64,000 bases of DNA from Anaerotignum propionicum (GCF_024461735.1 NZ_JANGAD010000001.1:186001-250000), one strand, 5' to 3'; positions 1 through 11,298 are shown, counted from the first letter of the stretch. Program-made: numbers and translations. Notes: generated by a model not told the origin, from the sequence alone.

Positions 1-1
1 C

Positions 2-878
<877 letters not shown>

Positions 879-908
879 TAAACTTGAAAGAAAAGGAGGG
901 GCACTCCT

Positions 909-1469
909 ATGAATGACGGTAAAATTATCATCGATAAAATCATAGAGAAGGCAGAAGCGGAAGCAACGGCAATCAAAGAGAAAGCCAATTTGGAAGTGGA
1001 AGCAGTTTTAAAGGCAGCAGAAGAAAAAGCAAAGCGTGAAAGTGAAGTTTTGAAAAAAAATGCCGAAGCTGAAGCAGAAAAAATAAAGGCAAAGGCGATT
1101 TCGGGTGCAGAGCTGCAAGGAAAAATCACAGTTTTGCAAGAAAAGCAGAGCATTCTTGAGGATGTCATTGCTGAGGCGAAAAGAAGATTGGAAACGTTAC
1201 CAGATGCCCAGTATGCAGAAACGGTAGGCATTATGCTTGCCAAGTTAGATAAGGATATCGGTAAAGAAATTATTGTTTCGAAAGGGGATAGAGAACGCTT
1301 GGCTTCTGTTATAGAGGAAAAAGGCTTTATCCTTTCTGAACAAAGCAGGGAACTTGACGGTGGGTTTATAGTGAAAAATGGAGATATTGAATATAATTAT
1401 TCTTTTGAGTCCATTATCACGGTGGAACAAGAAGAGATTAGACAAATAGCAGCAAAAATTTTGTTTTAA
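909..1469 (+). CDS. ntpE: V-type ATPase subunit E (peripheral stalk)
   Basis: This 186-residue stator-stalk subunit links the catalytic head to subunit I. Residues 10-75 are a long Ala/Glu/Lys-rich helix (IEKAEAEATAIKEKANLEVE) as in the E/G stalk, followed by a globular C-terminal half ending RQIAAKILF. AAGGAGGGG lies 8 bases before the ATG. No separate G/H subunit gene is seen in the window; it may lie upstream of subunit I. Confidence 0.9.
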   Translation: MNDGKIIIDKIIEKAEAEATAIKEKANLEVEAVLKAAEEKAKRESEVLKKNAEAEAEKIKAKAISGAELQGKITVLQEKQSILEDVIAEAKRRLETLPDAQYAETVGIMLAKLDKDIGKEIIVSKGDRERLASVIEEKGFILSEQSRELDGGFIVKNGDIEYNYSFESIITVEQEEIRQIAAKILF

Positions 1470-1484
1470 GGAGGGGGATTCTTG

Positions 1485-2462
1485 ATGTCAAAAAATAAGA
1501 TTTACCCTTTCGCTGTGGCTAGTGTCCGTTCTATGGAAAACTCCTTGGTGACAAAGCAAAAGCTAATGCAGATGGCAGATGCTAAAACTGCTGAAGAGGC
1601 CTTGCGTATATTGTCTGACAGTGCTTACGGTAAAACGCAGATAAGAGGCGTTTACGAATTTGAAAAAATGATTGGAAATCATTTGGAGGAAACCTATCAG
1701 GCTGTTGCAGGGTTGATTCCTCAAGAAACATTGATTGATATTTTCCTTTATAAAAATGACTATCATAATATCAAGGTTCTTTTAAAAGAAGAGGTTTCCA
1801 AGGTAAGTGGTAAGAAGTTTTTAATTTTGGGCGGAACAATCCCTATAGAAACACTGCGTAAGAATTTGCGGGAAAGAAACTATGCGGAGTTACCCAATAT
1901 AAACGGGGAGGCCGTAGAAGAGGCCATTAGCATGTATGCCAAAACTCGTAACGGAAGATATATTGACACCATTTTGGATAAGGCTTGCTTTTCAACAATG
2001 GAAAAGGCAGCAGCGAAATTAGGAAATATTTATGTTTCCAAATATGTTCAGATGCTGGCAGATATCACGAATTTGAAAACCCTTTATCGGGTGAAAAAAA
2101 TGGAAAGAGAGTTTCAGGTTTTGGAGGAAAGCTTTGTACCCGGGGGGAGTATAAGCTTAGAGCTGATTTCCAGGGCATTCCGTAGTGATTCTTTGGTGGC
2201 AGTTTTAAAAGAAACGCCGTATGGCTTGCTCTGCGAGAAATATATGGATCAAGGTTTTACGGCCTTTGAAAAAGCTTGTGATGATTACCTGATGGAGTAT
2301 ATCAAGGATGCAAAATATAAGACCTTGACTCCTGAACCGGTTATGGCGTTTATATTGGCGAAAGAAACCGAAGCGAAATGTATTCGTATCATCATGACTT
2401 GTAAGATGCATAGCATTGATGCGGCCATTATTAAAGAAAGGGTGAGAGAGACTTATGTCTAA
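1485..2462 (+). CDS. ntpC: V-type ATPase subunit C (d-subunit, central stalk cap)
   Basis: This 325-residue protein couples the D/F shaft to the proteolipid ring. It starts MSKNKIYPFAVASVRSMEN, close to archaeal/bacterial AtpC, and is mostly helical. The ATG at 1485 is preferred over the TTG three bases upstream because it sits 7 bases after AAGGAGGGGG. Its last 8 bases overlap the start of subunit F (ATGTCTAA), which fits coupled translation. Confidence 0.9.
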   Translation: MSKNKIYPFAVASVRSMENSLVTKQKLMQMADAKTAEEALRILSDSAYGKTQIRGVYEFEKMIGNHLEETYQAVAGLIPQETLIDIFLYKNDYHNIKVLLKEEVSKVSGKKFLILGGTIPIETLRKNLRERNYAELPNINGEAVEEAISMYAKTRNGRYIDTILDKACFSTMEKAAAKLGNIYVSKYVQMLADITNLKTLYRVKKMEREFQVLEESFVPGGSISLELISRAFRSDSLVAVLKETPYGLLCEKYMDQGFTAFEKACDDYLMEYIKDAKYKTLTPEPVMAFILAKETEAKCIRIIMTCKMHSIDAAIIKERVRETYV

Positions 2463-2772
2463 AGTTGGAATTATTGGCGATAAGGACAGCATTTTGGGCT
2501 TTCTCGCTCTTGGAATTGACATTTTCCCTGCTTACAATGCAGAGGAAGTAAAAAAGGCAATTCATAAACTGGCAGAAAAGGACTATGCGATTATTTATAT
2601 CACAGAGCAGGCTAGTTTAATGGCGAAGGAAAGCATTGCAAAATACAAGGATTTTGAATTGCCCGCGATTATTGTGATTCCTGGTGTTGGTGGAAGCATG
2701 GGTCTGGGTATGAACGAAGTAAGAGAATCGGCAAAACGTGCGATTGGTGCGGATATATTGTTTAGTGAATAA
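2455..2772 (+). CDS. ntpF: V-type ATPase subunit F (central stalk)
   Basis: This 105-residue Rossmann-like subunit binds subunit D in the rotating shaft. The start MSKVGIIGDKDSILGFLALG and the internal IIVIPGVGGSMG are diagnostic of the family, and the length is normal. The gene overlaps the end of subunit C and is followed 24 bases later by subunit A. Confidence 0.92.
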   Translation: MSKVGIIGDKDSILGFLALGIDIFPAYNAEEVKKAIHKLAEKDYAIIYITEQASLMAKESIAKYKDFELPAIIVIPGVGGSMGLGMNEVRESAKRAIGADILFSE

Positions 2773-2796
2773 ATACGATTGTAGGTGAATGAGCAT

Positions 2797-4572
2797 ATGA
2801 AAACAGGCACGATAGTAAAGGTGTCGGGTCCGTTGGTAGTAGCGGAGGGCATGAGAGACGCCAATATGTTTGACGTGGTGCGTGTATCAGAGAAACACCT
2901 TATTGGTGAAATTATCGAAATGCACGGAGATAAAGCATCCATACAGGTTTATGAAGAAACATCAGGTCTTGGACCCGGCGAGGAAGTTGTATCTACAGGG
3001 ATGCCAATGAGCGTTGAATTGGGCCCCGGCTTGATATCAACCATTTATGACGGAATTCAGCGTCCTCTGGAAAAGCTGTATGAAGCCAGCGGAACAAATA
3101 TTCAAAAGGGTATTGAAGTTAAGTCCTTAGATCGGGACAAAAAATGGAAATTTGAGCCAACAGCAAAAAATGGCGATGTAGTTGAAGCCGGCGATGTGAT
3201 TGGTATTGTAAATGAAACAGCGGTTGTAGTTTGTAAGATTATGGTTCCTTTTGGTTTGAAGGGAACAATTAAAGAAATTTATGTAGGGGAATTTACGGTG
3301 GAAGAGACCGTTTGCATTATTACTGATGAAAAGGGTAAGGATGTTTCTGTAAGTATGATGCAAAAATGGCCCGTTCGTCGTGAAAGACCATATAAAGTGA
3401 AAAAATCTCCGGATTCCTTGTTGGTAACAGGACAGCGTGTTGTTGATACATTTTTCCCTATCACAAAGGGTGGTGTTGCTGCAATTCCCGGGCCTTTCGG
3501 CAGCGGCAAAACAGTTACACAGCATCAGCTGGCAAAATGGGCGGACGCAGACATCGTTGTTTATATCGGTTGCGGCGAGCGTGGTAACGAAATGACTGAC
3601 GTTTTATGTGAGTTTCCTGAGCTGAAAGATCCCCGTACAGGAGAATCCTTGATGCAAAGAACTGTTTTGATTGCAAACACCTCCGATATGCCCGTTGCGG
3701 CGCGTGAGGCTTCTATTTATACAGGAATAACCATTGCAGAATTCTTCCGCGATATGGGTTATAACGTTGCACTGATGGCAGACTCGACTTCTCGTTGGGC
3801 GGAAGCACTGCGTGAAATGAGTGGTCGTTTGGAAGAAATGCCAGGTGAAGAAGGCTACCCTGCATACTTGGGTTCTCGTTTGGCACAGTTCTATGAAAGA
3901 GCAGGCCGCGTTGTATCCTTGGGTAAGGATGGAAGAATTGGTACACTGACAGCAATTGGAGCAGTATCCCCTCCTGGTGGTGATACTTCCGAACCTGTAT
4001 CTCAGGCTACTTTACGTATTGTAAAGGTATTCTGGGGTCTGGATGCATCTTTGGCGTATAAGCGTCATTTCCCTGCAATTAACTGGTTATCAAGCTATTC
4101 TTTGTATCAGGATAGAGTGGACGAATGGGCAGATATCAATGTGCATCCCGATTTTTCCGAGCATCGTACGGAAGCAATGAGACTTTTACAGACAGAAGCT
4201 GAATTGCAGGAAATCGTGCAGTTGGTTGGTGTTGACTCATTGTCCCACAGTGATAGATTGATTCTGGAAACAGCTCGTTCCATCCGTGAGGACTTCTTGC
4301 ACCAGAACTCTTTCCATGAAGTAGATACCTATACATCTTTGCACAAGCAGTATAGAATGTTAAAATTGATTTTGACCTTCTATCACGAAGCACAGACTGC
4401 AATTAAAGCGGGGGTTCATATTCAGAAAATTACAAAGTTAAATGTAATTGAGCGTATCGGTCGTGCAAAATATATGGAAGAAGTAAACGTAGATAAAAGC
4501 TACGATGAAATTGAAAAGGATATTAAAGCCGAAATTAATGAGTTAATCAGTAAGGGGGCGGATGAATTATGA
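2797..4572 (+). CDS. ntpA: V-type ATPase catalytic subunit A
   Basis: This 591-residue ATP-hydrolysing subunit of the A3B3 head has its Walker A GPFGSGKT near residues 232-239, followed by a Walker B region, and carries the A-subunit-specific insertion near residues 110-190. The ATG at 2797 is favoured over an in-frame GTG at 2785: it gives the family start [14 protein letters not shown] and has AGGTGA about 8 bases upstream. The stop overlaps the start of subunit B as ATGA. Confidence 0.96.
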   Translation: MKTGTIVKVSGPLVVAEGMRDANMFDVVRVSEKHLIGEIIEMHGDKASIQVYEETSGLGPGEEVVSTGMPMSVELGPGLISTIYDGIQRPLEKLYEASGTNIQKGIEVKSLDRDKKWKFEPTAKNGDVVEAGDVIGIVNETAVVVCKIMVPFGLKGTIKEIYVGEFTVEETVCIITDEKGKDVSVSMMQKWPVRRERPYKVKKSPDSLLVTGQRVVDTFFPITKGGVAAIPGPFGSGKTVTQHQLAKWADADIVVYIGCGERGNEMTDVLCEFPELKDPRTGESLMQRTVLIANTSDMPVAAREASIYTGITIAEFFRDMGYNVALMADSTSRWAEALREMSGRLEEMPGEEGYPAYLGSRLAQFYERAGRVVSLGKDGRIGTLTAIGAVSPPGGDTSEPVSQATLRIVKVFWGLDASLAYKRHFPAINWLSSYSLYQDRVDEWADINVHPDFSEHRTEAMRLLQTEAELQEIVQLVGVDSLSHSDRLILETARSIREDFLHQNSFHEVDTYTSLHKQYRMLKLILTFYHEAQTAIKAGVHIQKITKLNVIERIGRAKYMEEVNVDKSYDEIEKDIKAEINELISKGADEL

Positions 4573-5945
4573 TAAAGGAATATAGATCGATTGAAGAAGT
4601 TGCCGGTCCCCTTATGCTTGTAACAGGTGTTGATGGCGTAAAATATGATGAGTTAGGCGAAATCGAATTATCTAGCGGTGAAGTAAGAAGATGTAAGGTT
4701 TTGGAAGTAAACGGTGATACTGCCCTGGTTCAGTTATTCGAGAGTGCTACAGGAATTAATCTTGCGGAAAGCAAGGTGCGTTTCTTAGGAAAGAGCTTGG
4801 ATTTTGGCGTATCTCCTGATATCTTAGGGCGTGTATTCAGCGGCATGGGTAAGCCCATCGATGGCGGCCCTCAAATTATCCCTGAAAAACGTTTGGATAT
4901 TAACGGTGCACCTATTAATCCTGCGGCGAGAGAATATCCTGCAGAATTTATTCAAACAGGCGTTTCTGCCATCGATGGTCTGAACACTTTGGTTCGTGGT
5001 CAGAAGCTTCCTATTTTCTCCGGTTCAGGCTTGCCACATGCCAACTTGGCGGTTCAAATTGCCCGTCAGGCAAAGGTTCGTGGCACAGATTCCAAATTTG
5101 CCGTTGTATTTGCGGCTATTGGTATCACTTTTGAGGATGCGGAATTCTTTATCAACGACTTTAAGGCAACAGGTGCCATTGACCGTTCCGTTGTATTTGT
5201 AAACCTTGCAAATGACCCTGCAGTTGAACGTGTGTGTACCCCTCGTATGGCATTAACTGCTGCGGAATATTTGGCATTTGAACAAGGGATGCACGTTTTG
5301 GTTATCTTAACAGATATTACAAACTATGCTGAAGCCCTTCGTGAAGTATCTGCCGCAAAGAAGGAAGTTCCCGGTCGTCGTGGTTACCCCGGCTATCTGT
5401 ATACTGACCTTGCTACCATGTATGAACGTGCAGGACGTATGAAGGGAAAAGAAGGTTCTATCACAATGATTCCTATTTTGACCATGCCTGAAGATGATAA
5501 GACTCATCCTATCCCTGACTTAACAGGGTATATTACGGAAGGTCAGATTATTCTAAGCCGTGATCTTTATAAAAAAGGCGTTCAGCCTCCAATCAACGTT
5601 TTGCCATCTCTTTCTCGTTTGAAGGATAAGGGTATCGGTAAAGGCAAAACAAGAGAAGATCATGCTGATACAATGAACCAGTTGTTTGCAGCTTACTCTC
5701 GTGGCAAGGATGCAAAAGAATTGATGGCAATTTTGGGTGAATCTGCATTGTCAGACACAGACTTGATATATGCGAAATTCGCAGATGAATTTGAAAAAAC
5801 ATATGTATCTCAAGGTTTTAGAACTGATAGAACCATAGAACAGACATTGGAAACCGGATGGAACTTGCTTCGTATGTTGCCAAAGAGCGAATTGAAGCGT
5901 ATTCGTGACGAATATCTGGAAAAATATTTAGCAGACGGGGAGTGA
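4569..5945 (+). CDS. ntpB: V-type ATPase subunit B (non-catalytic)
   Basis: This 458-residue subunit alternates with A in the head and lacks a Walker A lysine, having [12 protein letters not shown] where A has its P-loop. Typical B motifs include [20 protein letters not shown] and [20 protein letters not shown]. The start overlaps the stop of A by 4 bases. Length and sequence are normal for bacterial NtpB. Confidence 0.96.
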   Translation: MIKEYRSIEEVAGPLMLVTGVDGVKYDELGEIELSSGEVRRCKVLEVNGDTALVQLFESATGINLAESKVRFLGKSLDFGVSPDILGRVFSGMGKPIDGGPQIIPEKRLDINGAPINPAAREYPAEFIQTGVSAIDGLNTLVRGQKLPIFSGSGLPHANLAVQIARQAKVRGTDSKFAVVFAAIGITFEDAEFFINDFKATGAIDRSVVFVNLANDPAVERVCTPRMALTAAEYLAFEQGMHVLVILTDITNYAEALREVSAAKKEVPGRRGYPGYLYTDLATMYERAGRMKGKEGSITMIPILTMPEDDKTHPIPDLTGYITEGQIILSRDLYKKGVQPPINVLPSLSRLKDKGIGKGKTREDHADTMNQLFAAYSRGKDAKELMAILGESALSDTDLIYAKFADEFEKTYVSQGFRTDRTIEQTLETGWNLLRMLPKSELKRIRDEYLEKYLADGE

Positions 5946-5951
5946 TGAGTC

Positions 5952-6632
5952 GTGGCTAGATTGAATGTCAACCCTACCCGTATGGAAATGTCCAGATTAA
6001 AGCAGCTGTTGAAGACAGCAACCAGAGGTCATAAGCTTCTGAAGGATAAGCTGGATGAGCTGATGAAGCAGTTCTTAAATATCGTACGGGAAAATAAGCG
6101 CCTGCGTGAAGAAGCAGAGGCGGCTTTGGAAAACGCTTATAAAGACTTTATTATAGCCAGAGCAGTTTTAAGCGAAAGTGTTTTGGGAGAATCTTTAATG
6201 ATTCCTCAACAATCTGTGGCTGTAAAGGTTACAAAAAAGAATATTATGAGTGTAAATGTACCTGTTTTTGATTTCCAAGCAGAAGAGAGCAGTGGGGATA
6301 TTTATCCCTATGGACTTGCTTTTTCTTCTGGCGAATTAGACAGTGCAATGCTTTCCTTTTCCAATGCAATGGAACCTTTATTGCGTTTGGCAGAAAGTGA
6401 AAAAACTGCACAGCTTTTAGCCCAAGAAATTGAACGCACCCGTCGTCGTGTAAATGCCTTAGAAAACGTTATGATTCCAAACTATCAGGAGACAATTAAA
6501 TATATTACCATGAAGCTGGAAGAAAACGAACGTGCAGGTACAACGCGATTGATGAAAGTCAAAGATATGGTGTTGAAAAAAGCCTTGGAAGAAAAGAAAA
6601 AGCGTGAAGACAAAGGCGAAAATATTTCTTAA
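5952..6632 (+). CDS. ntpD: V-type ATPase subunit D (central shaft)
   Basis: This 226-residue coiled-coil rotor axle starts at a GTG and reads MARLNVNPTRMEMSRLKQL, the conserved family start. N- and C-terminal helices (residues 10-70 and 135-215) would form the antiparallel coil inside A3B3. It is the last gene of the operon, 6 bases after B, and a Rho-independent terminator follows directly. Confidence 0.94.
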   Translation: MARLNVNPTRMEMSRLKQLLKTATRGHKLLKDKLDELMKQFLNIVRENKRLREEAEAALENAYKDFIIARAVLSESVLGESLMIPQQSVAVKVTKKNIMSVNVPVFDFQAEESSGDIYPYGLAFSSGELDSAMLSFSNAMEPLLRLAESEKTAQLLAQEIERTRRRVNALENVMIPNYQETIKYITMKLEENERAGTTRLMKVKDMVLKKALEEKKKREDKGENIS

Positions 6633-6633
6633 A

Positions 6634-6672
6634 AAGGAAGCTCCATGTATAAATTGCATGGGGCTTTTTTCC
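6634..6672 (+). terminator. Rho-independent terminator of the V-ATPase operon
   Basis: The stem AAGCTCCAT (6638-6646) pairs with GCATGGGGCTT (6656-6666, one wobble/bulge) and is followed by TTTTTT. It lies 5 bases after the subunit D stop and closes the operon. Confidence 0.88.
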
Positions 6673-6951
6673 AGAGAAAAAAGACTTTTTTTCAAATTTA
6701 TGAAGAAGTCTCCATATAAAGAAATTTAATATTTTTTTTTGTGAAAGTTTAATTGAAGAGTTTTCTTCATAATTTGTTCAAAAAGACGATTAAACCTTCA
6801 TTCCAAGGTAGTAAGCTTGTTAAAATGAAAAATAATAATGGAAAAATGAAAAATACAGTATTTTTATTAATAATTTTATTCTCAATAATAGAAAATCCGT
6901 ACTAAAAACAACCAAAAATACTAAATATTGTAGAAAAATTCACTATAACTA

Positions 6952-6979
6952 TTGTTTTTATTACGAAAAGTGGTATACT
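6952..6979 (+). promoter_or_regulatory. Probable sigma-A promoter of the aminotransferase leader
   Basis: TTGTTT (6952-6957) and TATACT (6974-6979) are separated by 16 bases inside a roughly 500-base AT-rich intergenic region. A start near 6986 would place the long-range inverted repeat at 6990-7092 at the very 5' end of the transcript. The rest of 6673-6950 is AT-rich with no coding signal. Confidence 0.55.
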
Positions 6980-6989
6980 GAAAATGCAA

Positions 6990-7092
6990 TTAGGTAGGTA
7001 ATTAGCGGGCATTGTGGGATTATTGAACAATAAATGAATTTTATTTCATTATTACAGTTCGAATAAAATAATTGCTAATGTATACTGCCTAA
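6990..7092 (+). promoter_or_regulatory. Structured 5' leader of the aminotransferase mRNA
   Basis: TTAGGTAG (6990-6997) and ATTAGC (7001-7006) pair with CTGCCTAA (7085-7092) and GCTAAT (7074-7079). Together they form a 14-bp long-range stem with a small internal loop, closing about 67 bases. Inside are two competing options: AATGAA/TTCATT, and ATTTTATT (7038-7045) with AATAAAAT (7062-7069). The layout resembles a riboswitch aptamer or a multibranch leader. I cannot match it to a known class, and no terminator follows, so any control would act on translation or stability. Confidence 0.4.
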
Positions 7093-7150
7093 AAAATAAC
7101 ACATAATATCATATTATAATGATGAAATGATGAAGGAGAAGTGAAAAACA

Positions 7151-8350
7151 ATGAAATTATCTGACAGAGTACAAGCGATGCAGAATTCCCCTATCAGAAA
7201 ATTTAACCCTATGGCTGCAGAAGCTAAGGCACAGGGAACAAAGATTTATCATCTGAATATCGGACAGCCTGATATCGTAACACCTTCTGTATTTATGGAA
7301 TCAATCAAAGGGTTTGACCAGAAGGTTCTGGCTTATGCTGAATCTCCCGGACTTCCTGAATTACAGGATTCTATCATTGACTACTTTAAAACCTTTGATA
7401 TGAGTTTGGAAAGAAAAGATATCTTAATCACCAGTGGTGGTTCCGAAGCTTTGACTTTGACATTCTTGTCTTTGATCAACCCCGGCGATGAAGTAATTGT
7501 TGCTGAACCTTACTACACAAACTATTTGACATTCATCCAGGCTGCTGACGGCGTAATTAAGCCTGTTACAACCTACGCTGAAGATGGTTACAAATATGCT
7601 TACATGGACAGATTGGAAGCAGCTGTAACAGAGAAAACAAAAATGATTTCTATCGTTAACCCTGGTAACCCTACAGGCTGCATCCTTTCCAGAGAAGACA
7701 TGAGAGTTATCTGTGACTTCGCTAAGAAGCATGACCTTTGGATTTTGGCTGACGAAGTTTACAGAGAATTTGCATATGATGGCAGAGAAATGACATCCTT
7801 TGGTCAGTACGAAGATGTAGCTGACAGAGTTATCATCATTGACTCTATCTCCAAAAGATTCTCCGCTTGCGGCGCTCGTATTGGCTGCTTAATCTCCAAG
7901 AATGCTGATCTCATGGCTAACGTTATGAAGATTGCTATGGGTAGACTTTGCTGCCCTACATTGGAAATGGTTGGCGCATCTGCTCTTTATAAGTTAGATC
8001 CTGCTTTCTTTACAGAAGTAAGAGCTGAATATGAAAAGAGAAGAAACGTTTCCTACGAAGCACTCAAGAAGATCCCTGGTGTTGTTTGCGAACAGCCTGG
8101 TGGTGCTTTCTATATCACTTGCAAGATGCCTGTTGAAAATACAGAAGACTTGTTAGTATTCTTATTGAAAGAATTCAGAGAGAACAACGAAACAGTTATG
8201 TACGCTCCTGCTGAAGGTTTCTATGCTACACCTGGCTTGGGTAAAAACGAACTGCGTATCGCTTATATCTTGAATGCAGAAGATATGGCTAGAGGTATCG
8301 AGCTGTTAGGCAAAGGTATCGAAGCTTATAAGGCTGCAGGCCACAAATAA
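7151..8350 (+). CDS. PLP-dependent aminotransferase, class I/II (aspartate aminotransferase-like)
   Basis: This 399-residue fold-type I aminotransferase has the substrate/cofactor motif NPGNPTG (residues about 174-180), LADEVYREFAYDG, and the PLP lysine in SISKRFSACGARIGC. It starts MKLSDRVQAMQNSPIRKFNP behind GAAGGAGAA. The PLP lysine is followed by the unusual RFSACGARIG rather than the common FSKTFAMTGWRIG, as in a subgroup of clostridial enzymes. The exact amino acid substrate cannot be read from sequence. It is monocistronic: a structured leader lies upstream and a terminator follows. Confidence 0.88.
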   Translation: MKLSDRVQAMQNSPIRKFNPMAAEAKAQGTKIYHLNIGQPDIVTPSVFMESIKGFDQKVLAYAESPGLPELQDSIIDYFKTFDMSLERKDILITSGGSEALTLTFLSLINPGDEVIVAEPYYTNYLTFIQAADGVIKPVTTYAEDGYKYAYMDRLEAAVTEKTKMISIVNPGNPTGCILSREDMRVICDFAKKHDLWILADEVYREFAYDGREMTSFGQYEDVADRVIIIDSISKRFSACGARIGCLISKNADLMANVMKIAMGRLCCPTLEMVGASALYKLDPAFFTEVRAEYEKRRNVSYEALKKIPGVVCEQPGGAFYITCKMPVENTEDLLVFLLKEFRENNETVMYAPAEGFYATPGLGKNELRIAYILNAEDMARGIELLGKGIEAYKAAGHK

Positions 8351-8371
8351 GATACACATTTACAAGATTTT

Positions 8372-8400
8372 AAAACACCCCATAATGGGGTGTTTTTTTA
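8372..8400 (+). terminator. Rho-independent terminator after the aminotransferase
   Basis: AAAACACCCC (8373-8381) pairs with GGGGTGTTTT (8387-8396) around a short ATAAT loop, and Ts continue after the stem. Confidence 0.92.
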
Positions 8401-8610
8401 TATCTATTTTAAATAGAGCAAAGGGTTTTCAAATGCAATCTTTAGGGAAGATTAGCATGGTCTGATTGGTAGAAGGAATAGGTTCTTCTAATATATTTTG
8501 GTATAAAAAATTTTTCCACATTCATGAGCCTATTTCTACGTTGTTTTTTAATGTTTTTAGAACGACGAATTTTGTCCCTGCATATACTTTAAGAGCAGGG
8601 GGTGATGGGA

Positions 8611-9090
8611 TTGAGTTCCATCGGTGTTTATTTGACAATAGAAAATGAGGAAGGGCTATCTCAGTGTTTGGAACGTATCAGTCCTTTGGCGGATGCAATC
8701 ATACTTTTAGACCAAAGGGGAGAAGAAACGGAGCAGCGTGCACTGCGAGCCAAACAGCTTATGGCTCGCTTACGTGGGAAGGATATTGAAGACGAAGGAT
8801 TTCAATTGTTATTAACCTTCGCTCTGGAGGATACCCCATCCTTAGAGGTATGTATAAGCTTAGGGGAGTATTTCTACAAAAAACATGTTTGGAAGCAGGC
8901 AATTTTTTGGTTTGAGAATACGCTCCGACTGGATGGAGGAGAAATCAGTTTTGTATGTTTACGCCTAGGGACTTGTTATGGGGAGCTTGGTCAATGGGAA
9001 AATGCTGCTAAGTATATGAAACTTGCAGAAATATTTGAAAATGCTAGTGAAGAAGAGAAAGTTTTGGCCGAGAGCACTACCGATGAATGA
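8611..9090 (+). CDS. TPR-repeat protein with a glycosyltransferase-2-like N-terminal remnant
   Basis: This 159-residue cytoplasmic protein starts at TTG 8611, 8 bases after AGGGGG; the ATG at 8605 is too close to the ribosome site. Residues 1-40 (IENEEGLSQCL, PLADAIILLD) echo the KNEE..L..CL..I.PLVDEIIVVD start of GT2/TPR glycosyltransferases, but the sugar-nucleotide motifs are absent. Residues 75-145 form TPR-like helix pairs (YFYKKHVWKQAIFWFENTL; LGTCYGELGQWENAAKYMK). It probably acts as a scaffold, or is a truncated relative of such enzymes. The function is unknown. Confidence 0.6.
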   Translation: MSSIGVYLTIENEEGLSQCLERISPLADAIILLDQRGEETEQRALRAKQLMARLRGKDIEDEGFQLLLTFALEDTPSLEVCISLGEYFYKKHVWKQAIFWFENTLRLDGGEISFVCLRLGTCYGELGQWENAAKYMKLAEIFENASEEEKVLAESTTDE

Positions 9091-9120
9091 TTTGTTATTC
9101 AATGAAATAGAGCCAGAATG

Positions 9121-9153
9121 AAAAAGCCACCATTAGGAGTCCGGTGGCTTTTT
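9121..9153. terminator. Bidirectional terminator between convergent genes
   Basis: AAAAAGCCACC (9121-9131) pairs with GGTGGCTTTTT (9143-9153). The run of As on one side and Ts on the other makes it usable from both strands, serving the TPR gene and the convergent hydrolase gene. Confidence 0.85.
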
Positions 9154-9164
9154 GTGACAGTACA

Positions 9165-9929
9165 TTATTTTAGTAAGAAATTTTCGGTGATTCTAACAAA
9201 GGCATCCAGATTTGAAAGCATGGCAGGGTGATTGCCTTTTTCGAAGAGGAAAATTTCACCATGACCTATTTTTTGAATCATGTTTGAATAGGTCTTTTCA
9301 AAGTAATTTACATCCAGCTCTAAAATAAATTCGTCCTCTTTGCTACCTGTGAAAAGGAGTGGTGGGATAAAATCCTCCAGAGGATTATGAAAAAACTTAC
9401 CGATTTCCTGAAAATGCCGTTTTACGGCTTGCGTATCCCAATCTACAACTTGTTCCCAATCATCGCCATGCATGGAAACATAAAATTCCTGGATTCCCTT
9501 ATCTTGCTTTGAGAGCTCCCGCTGTTCACTGATTGTTTCTATAAATGCTTGTAGTGGATATTCTCCTTCAAAGCTATCAGCTATGACTTTATGGACAAGA
9601 TCCGGTCGCTCTAAAGCTACGTTTATGGCTACCAATGCTCCGCCACTACTTCCGATTAGGTTTACTTTGGTGTAGTTTTTTTCATCAAGAAAGGCAATGA
9701 CTTGTTGTGCTTCTAAAAACCATAAGTTAGAAGGAATTTCTTGCGTTCTTTCAGATTTTCCATGACCTAAAAAATCAATTAGAATTACCGTATGGTTTTT
9801 CATATACTTTTTTGCAGCTTCCTCAAACATGGCAGAGGATGCAGTGTTTCCGTGAAGCAGTAATAATGGTGCTCCGTGTCCTAGTTCCTGATAGTAAATC
9901 TGCTTATGTTGAAATGTAAAAAATGACAT
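9165..9929 (-). CDS. Alpha/beta-fold hydrolase
   Basis: This 254-residue cytoplasmic hydrolase has the oxyanion-hole motif LLLLHGNTAS (residues 22-31), DFLGHGKS (52-59), the nucleophile elbow IGSSGGA with S95 in G-x-S-x-G, and a catalytic His in KGNHPAML near the C-terminus. AGGAGG precedes the ATG. The substrate is unknown. It ends against the convergent TPR gene. Bases 9930-10155 hold no gene that I can recognise. Confidence 0.85.
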   Translation of the reverse strand: MSFFTFQHKQIYYQELGHGAPLLLLHGNTASSAMFEEAAKKYMKNHTVILIDFLGHGKSERTQEIPSNLWFLEAQQVIAFLDEKNYTKVNLIGSSGGALVAINVALERPDLVHKVIADSFEGEYPLQAFIETISEQRELSKQDKGIQEFYVSMHGDDWEQVVDWDTQAVKRHFQEIGKFFHNPLEDFIPPLLFTGSKEDEFILELDVNYFEKTYSNMIQKIGHGEIFLFEKGNHPAMLSNLDAFVRITENFLLK

Positions 9930-10154
9930 ATGTGCCTCCTAATATTTATTTTAACTGATGTTTTTCTACTTGCCCATTAGTGTAACTCTAAAGCTGTGCT
10001 CAGTTACAGTAGAAATGCGTGAGAAACAACAACTATGATGGTTATCGTAAAAATTTTTTCAATCAGTTTTCTAAATAATAGCAAGCAAAAAATATTGCCT
10101 TGCTTAGTTACTTGGTTTGATCCACATGTTTTCACCCCCCCAAAAAGTGTATTT

Positions 10155-10194
10155 CTTAAAAATTAAGCGGAAACTTTTTAATGGTTTCCGCTTA
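10155..10194 (-). terminator. Terminator of asnA (minus strand)
   Basis: TAAGCGGAAAC (10164-10174) and GTTTCCGCTTA (10184-10194) form a perfect 11-bp stem. Read on the minus strand the stem is followed by ATTTTT, placing it about 20 bases after the asnA stop. Confidence 0.85.
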
Positions 10195-10213
10195 GGTTTA
10201 TATGGTTATTTAA

Positions 10214-11221
10214 TTACAGAAGTACAATTCCTGCTTCTTTGCAAGCATCAATGGTTTCCTGATCCCAAATAGAGGATTGCACCTCGCCAATATGTGCTTT
10301 ACCTAAAAGCAGCATGCATAAACGTGATTGTCCAATGCCGCCGCCGATGGTAGAGGGAAGCTTGCCCTCCAGCAACATTTTATGAAAAGGAAGTTCACGA
10401 CGATCGTCGCAGTTTGCTTTGCGCAATTGCTCATCCATAGCTACTGGATCAACGCGGATGCCCATGGAAGAAATTTCAAATGCACAGTCTAAAACGGGAT
10501 TGTAAAACAGAATATCTCCATTTAATTTCCAATCATCATAGTCTGGTGCACGGCCATCGTGGGGCTTACCGGATTTTAAAACATCCCCAATTTGCATAAT
10601 AAAGACAGTTTTATGCTCTTTTACAATGGCATTCTCTCTTTCCTTAGGGGTAAGATCGGGATACTTATCCTCTAATTCTTGAGAAGTGATGAAGGTTACT
10701 TCTCTGCAAAGGTCTGTGGTGATACGAGGGTATTTTTGCTTTATTACATCCAAGGTATCACAAATGCTGATTACAATGCCCTGCACGGTATATTTTAATT
10801 CCTGCACATTTCTCTTTTCAGTGGTAATTACTTTTTCCCAATCCCACTGATCAACATAAATAGAGTGCAAATTATCCAAAACCTCATCACGGCGGATTGC
10901 ATTCATATTTGTGTAGATTCCTTTGCCGGGATGGAAATCATAACGATGCAAAGCCATTCTTTTCCATTTTGCTAAGGAATGCACAACCTCAGCCGTAACC
11001 CCTGTTGCGGGAACTTCAAAGCTAACGGGACGTTCCACGCCATTTAAGTTATCATTCAAGCCTGTTTGTGCATCCACAAACAAAGGTGCAGATACTCTTT
11101 TGAGATTTAAATTTTGAGAAAGATTTTCTTCAAAGGTATTATGGATCATACCGATTGCGTTTTGTGTTTCATATAATGTAAGCGCGGACGCATAGCCCTT
11201 AGGAATAAAAGTTTTACCCAT
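10214..11221 (-). CDS. asnA: Aspartate--ammonia ligase (AMP-forming asparagine synthetase)
   Basis: AsnA makes asparagine from aspartate, ammonia and ATP, releasing AMP and PPi. Its fold is related to class II aminoacyl-tRNA synthetases. The 335-residue length matches the family (about 330). Diagnostic stretches include [29 protein letters not shown] and the ATP-site [16 protein letters not shown]. The start is [10 protein letters not shown] behind GAGGA. It is transcribed divergently from the blaI-like gene, whose promoter lies about 80 bases away. Confidence 0.96.
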   Translation of the reverse strand: MGKTFIPKGYASALTLYETQNAIGMIHNTFEENLSQNLNLKRVSAPLFVDAQTGLNDNLNGVERPVSFEVPATGVTAEVVHSLAKWKRMALHRYDFHPGKGIYTNMNAIRRDEVLDNLHSIYVDQWDWEKVITTEKRNVQELKYTVQGIVISICDTLDVIKQKYPRITTDLCREVTFITSQELEDKYPDLTPKERENAIVKEHKTVFIMQIGDVLKSGKPHDGRAPDYDDWKLNGDILFYNPVLDCAFEISSMGIRVDPVAMDEQLRKANCDDRRELPFHKMLLEGKLPSTIGGGIGQSRLCMLLLGKAHIGEVQSSIWDQETIDACKEAGIVLL

Positions 11222-11298
11222 AAATAATCCTCATTTCATAGTATTTTTACTTGTTTAAGAATAACACAGTGGCATTGTAAATTCAAGTAAAATGATAC

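Noticed and set aside
3127..3525. Minus-strand open frames inside the V-ATPase A gene
   Set aside because: Antisense to a strongly conserved catalytic subunit, with low-complexity Asn/Phe/Ile composition and no start signals.
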